64,000 bases of DNA from assembly GCA_024227995.1 (NCBI GenBank), contig CP100465.1, positions 496,001-560,000 on the forward strand, written 5' to 3'. Of this stretch, positions 42,765 to 50,782 are shown in pieces. The notes beneath the pieces are model-generated. The model did no database searches. It worked only from the letters and a program-made list of their open reading frames with translations, and was not told where the DNA came from. The position numbers and the translations under genes are program-made. The first letter of the stretch is position 1. Every line of letters begins with the position of its first letter. This DNA is from Halomicrococcus gelatinilyticus. Lineage in GTDB: Archaea; Halobacteriota; Halobacteria; Halobacteriales; Haladaptataceae.

Positions 42765-43757
42765 ATGAAGGTCAGCCACTACTTCGAGTGGGAGGAGTAC
42801 ATCACGGGCGGCCACGCCCAGTCGGTGACGAACCAGCGGACGATACTCGACCGTGAGGGTATCGACTACACCACGAAACCGACGCTGGACGCCGACGTCC
42901 TCCACCTCAACAACATGGGCCCGCGGTCCATCTACTACGCGCGGAAGGCACAGCGCCGCGACGTGCCCGTGGTCGTCCACACCCACCAGACGGCGGAGGA
43001 CTTCCGGGAGAGCTTCGCGTTCTCGAACGCGCTGTCGCGACCGATGAAGCCGTACCTGAAGTACGCCTACTCGCTGGGCGACCGGCTGGTCTGCCCGTCG
43101 GAGCACAACCGCGAGGTCATCGAGGAGTACTCCTCTGCGCCCAAGACCGTCATCAGCAACGGGTTCGACCCCGGCATGCTGGAGGGCCACGAGGACCTGC
43201 GCGAGGAGTACCTCGACCGCTACGACCTCGAACCGCCGGTCGTGTTCAACGTCGGGCACGTCATCAAGCGGAAGGGGCTGGCGTCGTTCGTCGAGACCGC
43301 CCGCCGGATGCCGGAACTCGACTTCGTCTGGTTCGGCTTCCTCAACCCCACGGGCGGAACCTTCGACCGACTGCTCCGGAGCCGCGAGACCACGGAACTG
43401 GTCGAGAACTCGCCGGACAACTGCACCTTCACCGGTTACATCGACGACGTCCGCGGGGCCTACGCCGCCGGCGACGTCTTCTTCTGGCCCAGCAAGAACG
43501 AGAACGAGGGCATCGCGCTGCTGGAGGCGATGGGCTGCGGGAAGCCGCTGGTCGTCCGCGACATCGACACCTACCGCTGGCTCGAGGACGGTCGGCACTG
43601 CCTGAAGGCCGACGACGACTTCGTCCCGAAGCTGGAGGCGATGAAGGACGAGGACCGCCGGCGCGAACTGGGCCGCAACGCCGAGTGCAAGAGCGAGGAG
43701 TTCACCATCGACAGCATCGGCGACCAGCTCGCGGCGCTGTACCGCGACGTGGCGTGA
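42765..43757 (+). CDS. Glycosyltransferase, GT-B fold (GT4-like)
   Basis: A 330-aa retaining-type glycosyltransferase: N-terminal Rossmann half (MKVSHYFEWEEYITGGHAQSV), central VISNGFDPGML, nucleotide-sugar binding VFNVGHVIKRKG and the GT4 E-x7-E-type motif region ENEGIALLEAMGCGKPLV. No TM helix. A clear Shine-Dalgarno (GGAGG, nine bases before the ATG) follows an unusually long leader from the promoter box at 42593. It is followed by a second GT4 gene, so they may act in sequence, perhaps in glycolipid assembly (inference). Confidence 0.88.
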   Translation: MKVSHYFEWEEYITGGHAQSVTNQRTILDREGIDYTTKPTLDADVLHLNNMGPRSIYYARKAQRRDVPVVVHTHQTAEDFRESFAFSNALSRPMKPYLKYAYSLGDRLVCPSEHNREVIEEYSSAPKTVISNGFDPGMLEGHEDLREEYLDRYDLEPPVVFNVGHVIKRKGLASFVETARRMPELDFVWFGFLNPTGGTFDRLLRSRETTELVENSPDNCTFTGYIDDVRGAYAAGDVFFWPSKNENEGIALLEAMGCGKPLVVRDIDTYRWLEDGRHCLKADDDFVPKLEAMKDEDRRRELGRNAECKSEEFTIDSIGDQLAALYRDVA

Positions 43758-43874
43758 GCGCGGCGTCACCGCGTGCGCAGTGGAACGCACGGACCGTCTC
43801 GCCGCCGTGTCGCCGACTCACACCCCGGTCCGACTTCACAAGTCCTTAAGTACCGGTTCACAAAGGAATCAATA

Positions 43875-44978
43875 ATGTGCCGGGTCGCCGCGTTCACCGA
43901 CAGCTACCTGCCCACCGTCAACGGCGTCACCTACACCATCGAGTCGTGGCGCGAGGGGTGGGAGCGCGACCACGGACGCATGGACGTGGTGTACCCGCGC
44001 GCGGACGGTTACCGACCCGACGACGGTGAACGCCCCATCCGGAGTCTCCCGTTCCCGTTCTACGACGGGTACCACATCGGCGTGCCGCGCATCCCGCGCG
44101 GCATCGGCGACGTGGACGTCGTACACGCCCACACGCCGTTCGGCATCGGCCTCGGCGGCCTGCGCCTGGCCCGCAGGGAGAACTGCCCGTTCGTCACCTC
44201 CTACCACACGCCGACGAGCGAGTACGCCGACTACCTCGTGCCGTACGGTCCAGCGGCGCGCGTCGTCGAGCGCGCGTCCGCGGCGTACGAACGCTGGTTC
44301 TTCGACCGCTCTGACGCCGTGCTCGCCCCGAGCGAGGCGACGCGCGAGCACGTGGTAGAGGAGGTGGGCGTCGAGGCGCCGGTCCACGTCGTCCCGAACG
44401 GGGTCGACGTCGGCCGGTTCCGCCCCGTCGGCACCGACGCGTTCCTGCGACGGTACGACCTCGACGGCGACCGACCGCTCGTGGGGTACACGGGCCGTCA
44501 CGGGTTCGAGAAGCGACTCACGGAGCTCGTCGCGGCCGCCGACGGGATGGACGTGACGGTCGTCTTCGGCGGCGACGGCCCGGCGCGAGAGTCCCTGGAG
44601 GCGCAGGCGCGCGACAGCGACGCCGACGTCCGGTTCCTCGGATTCCTCGACCGGGAGGAACTGCCCGCGTTCTACTCCGCACTCGACGTCTTCGCGTTCC
44701 CGAGTCCGGTCGAGACCCAGGGCCTCGTCGCGCTGGAAGCCAACGCCTGCGGGACGCCCGTCGTGGGCGCGGACGCGGGCGCGCTCTCGAACACCGTCGA
44801 CGACGGCGAGACGGGCTACCACTTCGAAAGCGGCGACATCGGGGCGTTCCGCGCGGCCATCCGCCGCGCGCTCGACGACCGGGCGCGTCTTCGGTCGGCC
44901 TGCCTCGACCGACGCCAGCGGATCAGCGTCGACCACGCCATCGACGAACTGGCGACCATCTACGAGCAGGTTCGCTGA
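43875..44978 (+). CDS. Glycosyltransferase, GT-B fold (GT4-like)
   Basis: A 367-aa GT4-type enzyme. It has FTDSYLPTVNGVTYTIESWREG, DVVHAHTPFGIG, SYHTPTSEYADYLVPYG, VVPNGVDVGRFRP, VVFGGDGPARESLE and the acceptor/donor motif SPVETQGLVALEANACGTPVV. This is the pattern of archaeal glycolipid and diacylglycerol glucosyltransferase-like enzymes; the substrate is unproven. A CTTAAGTA box ~28 nt upstream of the ATG gives it its own promoter. Confidence 0.9.
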   Translation: MCRVAAFTDSYLPTVNGVTYTIESWREGWERDHGRMDVVYPRADGYRPDDGERPIRSLPFPFYDGYHIGVPRIPRGIGDVDVVHAHTPFGIGLGGLRLARRENCPFVTSYHTPTSEYADYLVPYGPAARVVERASAAYERWFFDRSDAVLAPSEATREHVVEEVGVEAPVHVVPNGVDVGRFRPVGTDAFLRRYDLDGDRPLVGYTGRHGFEKRLTELVAAADGMDVTVVFGGDGPARESLEAQARDSDADVRFLGFLDREELPAFYSALDVFAFPSPVETQGLVALEANACGTPVVGADAGALSNTVDDGETGYHFESGDIGAFRAAIRRALDDRARLRSACLDRRQRISVDHAIDELATIYEQVR

Positions 44979-45032
44979 GCGGGGTCGGAGCCCCGCTCCA
45001 GCTGAGAACAGGGGCTTGGAATCTGCCGGCGG

Positions 45033-45851
45033 CTAGAGTTCGACGCGTTCGACCAGCTGGTCGGTGTCGTCCCGGACGTTCAGCGCGACGATTCGGATGT
45101 CGTCCTCCAGCCCCGAGTCGTGGAGCTTGGCCTTCAGGAGGTTGTCCACCTGGTAGACGCCGGCGGCGTTGAGCATCTCGATCTCCACGAGGACCGGCAC
45201 GGTGTCACCCTGGGTGAGGGTCACACGCTGGATGGCCTGGCTGGAGACGGTGTTGATGCCGCGGCCCCCCTTCTTGTAGGGGATGCGCGAGCGGCCGTGC
45301 TCCATGTCGAGGGCGTCCGCGACGCGGATGACGCCCGCCTCCGTCGTGAGCGGGTCCTCCTCGGTGTGGTGACAGAGGATGGCGTGCAGGATCTCGCCTT
45401 TCATCCGGATCTCGTCCTCCTTGTCGTAGAAGCTCGGCAGGACGCGGTCGAGGATGTCGGAGGCCAGCGGGATGGAGTAGTAGGTGTGCTCGTCGCGGTG
45501 GACGACGTGACCGATGTCGTGTAGCGTCGCCGCGAACGCCACGATGACGCTCTCGTCCTCCTCGTCGAGTCCCTGGTCGCTCGCCCCGTTGAACTGGACG
45601 TTGCCACGCTTCAGGAGGTCGTAGAGGATGAGCGAGCGGTTGCGAACGATCTCGATGTGCTTGCGCCCGTGGTCGTTGTACCCCTTCCGGGTGACGGCGT
45701 TGACGTTCTGCGCGTCGAGGTAGGTCTGGATCTCGGTGTCGCTCTCGATGAAGCTGAGCACCTCGTTCAGCTTCTCGTCGGGGAAGGCGTGGTCGCCTTC
45801 GGGGTCGTACCGCCGGCGGTTCTGCGCGTCGTCGGTGTCCGTCGCGTCCAT
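45033..45851 (-). CDS. HD-domain phosphohydrolase
   Basis: The 272-aa protein has the HD metal ligands in order: HGRKHIE, TLHDIGH, a CHHTEED segment and DALDMEHGRS. It is likely a phosphohydrolase acting on nucleotides or a signalling nucleotide, substrate unknown. The ATG at 45851 avoids a non-protein-like N-terminal extension and lies about 30 nt after a CTTTTTGG box. Confidence 0.85.
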   Translation of the reverse strand: MDATDTDDAQNRRRYDPEGDHAFPDEKLNEVLSFIESDTEIQTYLDAQNVNAVTRKGYNDHGRKHIEIVRNRSLILYDLLKRGNVQFNGASDQGLDEEDESVIVAFAATLHDIGHVVHRDEHTYYSIPLASDILDRVLPSFYDKEDEIRMKGEILHAILCHHTEEDPLTTEAGVIRVADALDMEHGRSRIPYKKGGRGINTVSSQAIQRVTLTQGDTVPVLVEIEMLNAAGVYQVDNLLKAKLHDSGLEDDIRIVALNVRDDTDQLVERVEL

Positions 45852-45958
45852 GCACCACCCGTGGAGTGCCGGACCAAAAAGCACTCGGGCGAAATCCATC
45901 CGCTGCCGGTGCGCACGCCCGGCAGGACGCCGGAGCAAATGTTGCGCCACGGGCAAAC

Positions 45959-45965
45959 GTTATTA
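45959..45965 (+). promoter_or_regulatory. TATA-like box for the leader-like ORF
   Basis: GTTATTA, 33 nt upstream of the ATG at 45992, spacing consistent with a leaderless transcript. Confidence 0.45.
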
Positions 45966-45991
45966 CGCTGCAGGTGTTGAGAACTGGTAAC

Positions 45992-46072
45992 ATGGAGCAG
46001 CGACGCACGCGCTCGTCGTCGGAAGGCGCGAGCGGTGGTGCTGTCGGCGTCGTGCGTATCGTAGGGGCCTGA
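45992..46072 (+). CDS. 26-codon leader-like ORF
   Basis: Short ORF of 26 residues (beginning MEQRRTRSSSEG, ending VGVVRIVGA) with an A/T box at leaderless spacing. Its TGA stop is exactly the end of the loop of an 8-bp perfect hairpin (46061-46080). It is Arg- and Val-rich but has no run of one amino acid. Seventy nt downstream starts the 86-aa tandem-motif gene. The arrangement recalls leader-peptide attenuators; protein existence is unproven. Confidence 0.4.
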   Translation: MEQRRTRSSSEGASGGAVGVVRIVGA

Positions 46073-46080
46073 GCCCCTAC
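46061..46080 (+). terminator. Perfect hairpin across the leader ORF stop codon
   Basis: GTAGGGGC and GCCCCTAC pair perfectly around the 4-nt loop CTGA, which contains the stop codon. It is followed by CAACCCC, without a T-run, so it may be a regulatory hairpin rather than a simple terminator. Confidence 0.5.
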
Positions 46081-46141
46081 CAACCCCACATCCAGTTCCT
46101 CCGTGCACCGACGTTCGACCGACAGCCACCAGTACCACGAA

Positions 46142-46402
46142 ATGACACGACACCGCCGACAGACGACCGACGACCGACAGACGAACAACCAGACGATGCG
46201 CGACGTCAGCCACTCACATCCCTACGACGACCGCGGCGCGACGAACGACGTCTTCGGCCGCGGCCCCCGGGTGGTCACCGACGGGGGACGCGACCGACGC
46301 GGACGGACGATGGCCGACGTCGACCACACGCCGCCGGCCGGCGCGCCCGGTGCGAACCGGGTGTTCGAGCGCGGCAACGAGGGGCGACGCGACTCGCCGT
46401 AG
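46142..46402 (+). CDS. Small protein with two copies of a DVxH...NxVFxRG motif
   Basis: The 86-aa product is hydrophilic, with no known domain. Two similar segments stand out: residues 19-41 (MRDVSHSHP ... ATNDVFGRG) and 57-78 (MADVDHTPP ... GANRVFERG). In each a DV-x-H precedes A-x-N-x-VF-x-RG by about 9 residues. This internal repetition argues for a real gene in spite of the low-complexity N-terminus. The function is unknown. Confidence 0.55.
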   Translation: MTRHRRQTTDDRQTNNQTMRDVSHSHPYDDRGATNDVFGRGPRVVTDGGRDRRGRTMADVDHTPPAGAPGANRVFERGNEGRRDSP

Positions 46403-46469
46403 ACCCCTATCGAAGCCCCGGACAGCGAGAACCCTCGTTTCTCACGTCGTTCAGAAGAAGTACCGGTAC

Positions 46470-46703
46470 TCAGCGGAGCGGCTCGCGCCCACCGATGAGC
46501 TGTGTCGTGTCAACTTCCTCGGCGCGTGCGCCCCCTTTCTTGACTTCGGTCGCTGTCATGCATTCGAGACAGCCGAACACCTCGTTTTCGTTGTTCCCGA
46601 AGACGCGCGCGAAGTCCCGGGTCACGAAGGACCCACAACTTCGGCAGCGGTTCTCAGCGACTGTGTCGTTTCCGCTCGTCATCCGATCGTTTGATACGGT
46701 CAT
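46470..46703 (-). CDS. Small Cys-rich (zinc-binding) haloarchaeal protein
   Basis: The 77-aa product has CRSCGSFVTRDFARVFGNNE and GCLECMTATEV, i.e. two Cys pairs of a zinc knuckle, matching a conserved haloarchaeal family I believe is DUF7563. Start chosen at 46703 (TTAGTCGTA box ~27 nt upstream); a later ATG (46682) is possible. Function unknown. Confidence 0.75.
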   Translation of the reverse strand: MTVSNDRMTSGNDTVAENRCRSCGSFVTRDFARVFGNNENEVFGCLECMTATEVKKGGARAEEVDTTQLIGGREPLR

Positions 46704-46979
46704 GATGGCTGGCCTCGGCGATACGACTAACGACAGTGTGACCACTTTGTTATCCACCTCATACGGGGTCGAAAGCAACACCTGTCGCCGCGCAAGACGG
46801 GTATACGCACCCGCAAGTATGGTCTATCTGGCGGTAATCACCGGTTACGACCGCGATACCGCCCGAACGAACGGACGCGGGCTCCACCGGGGTCGCCGCG
46901 CGGACGAAACGGTCGAAATCCCCGACGGAGACGTGATTCCCCGCATAGTTTAATGACGCTCGCGGTCCAATCACCGACG

Positions 46980-47123
46980 ATGCCCAAGATAACCCTCGAC
47001 GAAGAGACGGTGTCTCGGCTCGACGGCCTCCGCGTCGAAGACGAGTCCTACGACGAGATCGTCAACGAGCTCATCAACATCTACGAGGCCGAGGAGCTGA
47101 CGCTGTTCCACAGCGGCGACTGA
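46980..47123 (+). CDS. Ribbon-helix-helix-like antitoxin-type protein, 47 aa
   Basis: A very short gene: MPKITLDEETVSRLDGLRVE, then DESYDEIVNELINIYEAEEL. The first strand and following helices look like a CopG/DUF7557-type protein often described as antitoxin-like. No toxin gene (PIN domain or other) follows. A GTTTAAT box about 30 nt upstream supports a leaderless start. Confidence 0.75.
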   Translation: MPKITLDEETVSRLDGLRVEDESYDEIVNELINIYEAEELTLFHSGD

Positions 47124-47205
47124 CGGCGACCGTCGCGGCGAGGGGCAGTGCGTCGACGCCGCCACCTCGACGGCGAACCGCTGCGGCCACGCCGCCACCG
47201 CCGAG

Positions 47206-47805
47206 TCACTCCACCGTCGTCCCGCGCACCACGACCGTCTCGCCCGCGCGCACCCGGTCGCCCGTCTCGACGAGCACGTCGGAGCGGTCGACGGACGGCG
47301 GGAGCAACACGTCCGCGCGACTGCCGAAGGCGATGTGCCCCAGCCGCTCGCCCCGCTCCAGTCGGTCGCCGGCGTCCACGTAGGGGTGGATGCGGCGCGC
47401 GAACGCGCCGGCGATGAGCGTCAGGTCGTGGTCTGCGAAGCGGACGTGGACCTTCTCGTTGCGGTCGGACTCCTTGGTGAACGCCGGCCGGTGAGCGCCG
47501 GGTTCGTGCTCGACCGACGTCACCTCGCCGCCGATCGGCGCGCGGTTGACGTGCACGTCGGTGACGTTCATGAACACGCCGACGCGGACGCGGTCGCCCT
47601 CCTCGCGGACGACGGACACCCGGCCGTCGGCGGGCGCGAGCACGCCCGCCCCGGACGGGGTCCGCTCGGGGTCGCGGAAGAAAGCCAGGACCGCGACCCC
47701 GAGGCCGAGCGCGACCAGGGTCGCCACTGGCGAGAGCAGACCGACGGGACCGGCGAGGAGGAACGGCGGCGCGGCGTACTTCCAGGCGTCCGGTGCGACC
47801 TGCAT
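47206..47805 (-). CDS. Archaetidylserine decarboxylase (PssD/Asd)
   Basis: The 199-aa phosphatidylserine decarboxylase family protein has two N-terminal helices, FFRDPERTP, APADGRVSVV, GVFMNVTDVHVNRAP, GAHRPAFTKES and an FGSRADVLLP segment whose Gly-Ser is the self-cleavage site giving the pyruvoyl cofactor. In haloarchaea PssD makes archaetidylethanolamine, which archaeosortase ArtA uses to lipidate the S-layer glycoprotein. The ATG at 47805 starts 2 nt after the DUF5799 gene stop, so the two are co-transcribed. Confidence 0.9.
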   Translation of the reverse strand: MQVAPDAWKYAAPPFLLAGPVGLLSPVATLVALGLGVAVLAFFRDPERTPSGAGVLAPADGRVSVVREEGDRVRVGVFMNVTDVHVNRAPIGGEVTSVEHEPGAHRPAFTKESDRNEKVHVRFADHDLTLIAGAFARRIHPYVDAGDRLERGERLGHIAFGSRADVLLPPSVDRSDVLVETGDRVRAGETVVVRGTTVE

Positions 47806-47807
47806 CG

Positions 47808-48260
47808 CTACTCGCTGACGGCCGACCGGACGCGCTCCCACTTGCCCTGCGATTCCAGACGCTGCTGGAGTTCGTCGGCGTACTCCTGGGCGAGGCGCTC
47901 GGCCGCTTCGAGGCGGTCCTCGTCGACACCGCTACCGCCGCCACCGCCGCCGAGGCCGAGTGCGTCCTTGACCGACGAGAAGATGCCGCGACTGTCGCCC
48001 TTCGGTTGCCCGCCGCCCATGGCGTTCATCTGGGACTGGATGTTCTCCATCTCCGGCATCACCTGTCGGACCTTGCTCGTGTCCGCGACGAGTCGCGCGC
48101 GCTCGTCGTCGCCGGCGTGCTCGATGTCGAACTCCACGGCGGTCATCACGAGCCCCCACTCCTGTCGGGAGAACTCCGAATCGTTGACCCGTTGTGCGAA
48201 CTCCTGGTCGACGGCCATCCGGTCGCCGACGATCATGTCCGTCCACTCCTGTCTGGCCAT
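47808..48260 (-). CDS. DUF5799 family protein
   Basis: A 150-aa acidic helical haloarchaeal protein with a family-typical N-terminus (MARQEWTDMIVGDRM), a FEFD-like core (EWGLVMTAVEFDIEHAGD) and a Gly-rich linker before a C-terminal helix. I assign DUF5799 from this pattern. No function is known. It is followed 2 nt later by pssD, suggesting a role in the same surface-lipid process. Confidence 0.8.
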   Translation of the reverse strand: MARQEWTDMIVGDRMAVDQEFAQRVNDSEFSRQEWGLVMTAVEFDIEHAGDDERARLVADTSKVRQVMPEMENIQSQMNAMGGGQPKGDSRGIFSSVKDALGLGGGGGGSGVDEDRLEAAERLAQEYADELQQRLESQGKWERVRSAVSE

Positions 48261-48405
48261 GCGTGACACTCGCGTAGCGTCGGACTTGGTGCTTTCGTCT
48301 ACAGGACGTCAGAACGGCGCGGCCCAAGAAAACGACGTGCCGAGAAGTCCGGCGGTGGCTGTGGTTCGAGGTCGGTGCGGAAAGAACAGCGAGGAGAGCG
48401 GCCAG

Positions 48406-48726
48406 TTATCCCTTCTTGAATCCGATCATGAAGCCGCCGGCGAAGCCGCCGGTGATGGACAGCGTGGAGAGGACGGTCGTCATCCACGACGGCGGCGTCC
48501 CACTCTGGCTGGCCTCGCCGGCCTTCAGGATGCCGGCGGTGAGGCGGTCCCAGTCGACCGTCATGATGCCGCGTGATTCGAGGAACTTGAACAGCGCGAG
48601 TTCGAGACCGACGAGCACGGCGATGATCTTCGCCACCTTCTTCGCCGCGAAGCCGACGATGCCACCGATGACGGCTCCGCTACCGAACTCGAGTCCGAGC
48701 TGTTGGGGATCTATCCCGGCCTGCAT
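48406..48726 (-). CDS. FUN14-domain membrane protein
   Basis: The 106-aa protein has a Gly-rich GAVIGGIVGFAAKKVAKIIAV segment, two or three helices and a GGFAGGFMIGFKKG C-terminus, typical of the FUN14 family (mitochondrial and archaeal small membrane proteins). Archaeal function is unknown. Confidence 0.85.
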   Translation of the reverse strand: MQAGIDPQQLGLEFGSGAVIGGIVGFAAKKVAKIIAVLVGLELALFKFLESRGIMTVDWDRLTAGILKAGEASQSGTPPSWMTTVLSTLSITGGFAGGFMIGFKKG

Positions 48727-48886
48727 GGGTCGACGGAACTCACCGACAGGTTAAGTTTCTTGTGGTTTCACGGATAGAATAGCGATTCAAACCGTCTAAC
48801 GGCCGATACGAGGTGACGGCGGGCCGCTGGTTTGCCGTCGTGCCGAATGGTTGGGCTTTTAGCACCCCGACTCCATCGTCCCGACA

Positions 48887-49795
48887 ATGCCGGACCCCGA
48901 GGACGTCTGCGTGCTCGTCCCCACGCTGAACGAGGCCGAGACCATCGGCGAGGTGATCGACGGCTTCGCGGAACGCGGGTACGACAACGTTCTGGTCGTC
49001 GACGGCCGGTCCGACGACGGGACGCGAGAGATCGCTGTCGAACACGGCGCCCGGGTCATCGAACAGACGGGGTCGGGGAAGGGCCAGGCCGTCCGCGAGG
49101 GCCTGGAACACATCGAGGCCGAGTACGTGCTGATGCTCGACGGGGACGGAACGTACCGCCCGGCGGACGCCGAGCGGATGCTCGAACCGCTCGACGACGA
49201 CTACGAGCACGTCATCGGCAACCGGTTCGCGGAGATGGAAGAGGGGTCGATGCCGAAGCTGAACGGCTTCGGCAACCGCGCCATCAACCGCGCGTTCCGG
49301 TTCATCCACGGGCGCGACTTCGAGGACATCCTCAGCGGCTACCGCGCGTTCACCCGCGAGTCGGCCGAGCGGTTCCGACTCGCCGCCGACGGCTTCGGCG
49401 TGGAGACGGAGATGGCCGTCGAGTGCGTGAAACACGACGTCCCGACGAAGGTGGTCCCCATCACCTACGAGGAGCGGCCGGAGGAGTCGGAGACGAACCT
49501 CCATCCGCTCTGGGACGGCGGTAGCATCATCCTGACGCTGTACCAGCTCGCGAAGACGAACAACCCGCTGTTCTACTTCGGGAGCATGGGCATCGCGAGC
49601 AACCTCTTCGGCGTGGCGATCGCCGTCTACGTCGGCGTCGAGTGGGTGACGCGGAACGTCTCCCACGAGGTGCTGGCCGTCGTCTCCGGCGTCGCCATCC
49701 TCTTCGGCGTCCAGTTGCTCATGTTCGGCGTGCTCTCGGACATGATACTGGCACTCCACCGGGAGCAGATCCGCCGCATAGAGGAGCGGCAGTGA
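48887..49795 (+). CDS. aglJ: AglJ-like GT2 glycosyltransferase (N-glycosylation)
   Basis: The 302-aa protein has an N-terminal GT2 domain (LVPTLNEAETIGEVIDGF; VVDGRSDDGTRE; MLDGDGTYRP as the DXD-like metal site; FEDILSGYRAF) and two C-terminal helices (FGVAIAVYVGVEWV; VLAVVSGVAILFGVQLLMFG). In Haloferax AglJ adds the first sugar to dolichol phosphate for the AglB-dependent S-layer glycan. The helices fit membrane attachment near the lipid carrier. A CTTTTAGC box ~30 nt before the ATG gives its promoter. Other agl genes are not in the window. Confidence 0.9.
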   Translation: MPDPEDVCVLVPTLNEAETIGEVIDGFAERGYDNVLVVDGRSDDGTREIAVEHGARVIEQTGSGKGQAVREGLEHIEAEYVLMLDGDGTYRPADAERMLEPLDDDYEHVIGNRFAEMEEGSMPKLNGFGNRAINRAFRFIHGRDFEDILSGYRAFTRESAERFRLAADGFGVETEMAVECVKHDVPTKVVPITYEERPEESETNLHPLWDGGSIILTLYQLAKTNNPLFYFGSMGIASNLFGVAIAVYVGVEWVTRNVSHEVLAVVSGVAILFGVQLLMFGVLSDMILALHREQIRRIEERQ

Positions 49796-49969
49796 GTGTC
49801 GTCCCTGACGTCGCGCGCACGCCACGCCCGGTCGTCGGTCGACTGGACCGTCGCTCCGGTCAGCGCATCGACGGGCCGGTCCACCGCCTCGGCAGTCGAG
49901 CGCGGCGCGCCGGTAGCGTCAGACACTCCCCCATAAGCCTTTTCTCGGGTGATTGAGTGGAATTTTGTA

Positions 49970-50782
49970 ATGGCTGACCTCACCGACCTCTTTGGGAAAA
50001 TAGTCGACGACGTTGACGCCGTGTTTCTCTTCTCCCCCAGCGGGTCGTACTACGAGCGGTTCGCCGACCTCGCCGAACCGGACGTCGTGGTCGTCGCCCC
50101 CGACAACCACGTCGGGGCGGACAACTTCGTCGAGTTGCCGCTGGAGTTCGAGAACGTCAAAGACCGGGTCCGGTTCGGTCTCGAAGGGGCGATCGACGAG
50201 GGCATCGCGGAGGACGGCGACGTCATCGCCTGCGCGACGGACGTCTTCGACGATAGCATCGACACCGTCTCTCGCGTGCGCGTCAGCGAGGAGACCCACA
50301 CGGGTATCTACGACCTGTTCGCCAACTCCCGGGCCGACCCCGGCGTCATCCGCGACGTGTTCGAGGTCGCCATCGAGCTCGGGACGAAGGGCCAGAAGGG
50401 CGAACCGGTCGGCGCGCTGTTCGTCGTCGGCGACGCGGGCAAGGTGATGAACAAGTCGCGCCCGCTGTCGTACAACCCCTTCGAGAAGAGCCACGTCCAC
50501 GTCGGCGACCCCATCGTGAACGTGATGCTGAAGGAGTTCTCCCGCCTCGACGGCGCGTTCGTCATCAGCGACTCCGGGAAGATCGTCTCGGCGTACCGGT
50601 ACCTGGAACCGTCTGCCGAGGGCGTCGACATCCCGAAGGGACTCGGCGCGCGCCACATGGCCGCGGGAGCGGTCACCCGCGACACGAACGCCACGGCCAT
50701 CGTCCTGAGCGAGAGTGATGGCCTCGTCCGGGCGTTCAAGGGCGGTGAACTCATCCTCGAACTCGATCCGGAGGAGTACTGA
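49970..50782 (+). CDS. dacZ: Diadenylate cyclase DacZ (c-di-AMP synthase)
   Basis: The 270-aa protein condenses two ATP into c-di-AMP. The C-terminal DisA_N/DAC-type domain has a DGA motif (RLDGAFVIS) and the RHxxA motif (GLGARHMAAGAV), with flanking GVDIPKGLG. The N-terminal half is the archaeal partner domain with no TM helix. In Haloferax DacZ is reported essential and linked to osmotic control. The TGA overlaps by one base the ATG of a mechanosensitive-channel gene, so the two are coupled. Confidence 0.93.
   Translation: MADLTDLFGKIVDDVDAVFLFSPSGSYYERFADLAEPDVVVVAPDNHVGADNFVELPLEFENVKDRVRFGLEGAIDEGIAEDGDVIACATDVFDDSIDTVSRVRVSEETHTGIYDLFANSRADPGVIRDVFEVAIELGTKGQKGEPVGALFVVGDAGKVMNKSRPLSYNPFEKSHVHVGDPIVNVMLKEFSRLDGAFVISDSGKIVSAYRYLEPSAEGVDIPKGLGARHMAAGAVTRDTNATAIVLSESDGLVRAFKGGELILELDPEEY

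Noticed and set aside
46819..46953. Possible 44-codon ORF (starting MVYLAVITGYDR) in the gap before the antitoxin-like gene
   Set aside because: A GTATACG box precedes it, but the second half is Arg-rich and unconvincing and it ends inside the next gene's promoter. Not enough support.
46980..47123. Toxin-antitoxin pair
   Set aside because: The ribbon-helix-helix-like gene has no toxin gene on either side; the next genes are pssD and a zinc-knuckle protein.
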